This document shows, piece by piece, positions 63,867 through 64,000 of a stretch of 64,000 bases of DNA. The notes under the pieces were generated by a model. It worked only from the letters and a program-made list of their open reading frames with translations, did not search any database and had not been told where the DNA came from. The position numbers were made by a program, and so were the translations under genes. Origin of the DNA: Linderina pennispora (lineage: Eukaryota > Kickxellomycota > Kickxellomycetes > Kickxellales > Kickxellaceae); NCBI RefSeq assembly GCF_002104995.1, contig NW_024468256.1, forward strand, positions 82,001-146,000. The letters are read 5' to 3'. The stretch's first letter is position 1. Every line of letters starts with the position of its first letter.

Positions 63867-64000
63867 CGGAAGGAGGCTCTCCGTTGTACGTGCTTTTGCG
63901 CTGCTCATGTTTGCTCTCTCGCAGGTCCCAGCTCATTCTCCGCCTTTTTGCGACATAGTGTTGCGTCTATTTCTAGAGCACACATGTCCGCCAACGCCTT
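63867..64000. other. MAF1 3' flank; possible start of next gene
   Basis: An ATG at 63984 (ACACATGTCCGCCAACGCC) opens a frame to the window edge after a leader with CTCTCTCGC. It could begin another plus-strand gene, but only five or six codons are visible. Confidence 0.3.

Noticed and set aside
1-64000. CRISPR arrays, rRNA genes, retrotransposon or viral genes
   Set aside because: No regularly spaced repeats, rRNA signatures, reverse transcriptase, integrase or viral structural motifs were seen.

Overview
This 64 kb window comes from a compact fungal nuclear genome. It carries ATG3, a division-1 chitin synthase, THO2, MAF1, NMA111, a mitochondrial aspartate/glutamate carrier, a P450/reductase fusion and a GH31 glucosidase. 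Introns are few and short, with GTA(A/G)G-type donors, CTAAC branch points and TAG/CAG acceptors. Pyrimidine-rich tracts precede many start codons. The F-box-like lineage proteins and gene style suggest an early-diverging filamentous fungus, probably Kickxellomycotina (Coemansia-like). That placement is inference.

Layout. 1-20.9 kb: a minus-strand gene cut by the left edge, ATG3 (four exons), an orphan SANT-like/Q-rich protein, a second orphan, chitin synthase (minus, two exons), two tandem Ser/Thr-rich single-pass membrane paralogues that both show frame breaks, and an F-box-like protein. 20.9-23.7 kb is gene-poor. 23.7-35.6 kb: a large RhoGEF, divergently the mitochondrial carrier AGC1, then a 556-residue Fanzor (eukaryotic TnpB-like RNA-guided nuclease) tail-to-tail with AGC1, a LEA2-like membrane protein and a tRNA-Arg(CCG). 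36-46 kb: NMA111, a CYP505-like P450:reductase gene broken by about six 1-nt shifts, a peroxisomal-type acyl-CoA ligase, and a second tRNA-Arg(CCG) in inverted orientation. 46-58.7 kb: a nuclear-looking orphan, an oxidoreductase-like mitochondrial protein divergent from an M50B-like membrane metalloprotease, THO2 (two exons) and a secreted GH31 alpha-glucosidase. 58.7-64 kb: a small secreted protein, an ACC-synthase-like aminotransferase pseudogene plus a separate fragment of the same family, and MAF1 (three exons).

Most genes are unrelated housekeeping functions. There is little operon-like logic. The P450 relic and the acyl-CoA ligase next to it could once have formed a fatty-acid oxidation pair. 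The most interesting locus is the Fanzor gene: it has all three RuvC acidic positions, a zinc ribbon and C-terminal nuclear-localisation-like basic clusters. Its codon use is AT-richer than that of its neighbours. Its 3' flank, where OMEGA guide RNAs are normally encoded, lies in the 196 bp shared with the 3' end of AGC1.
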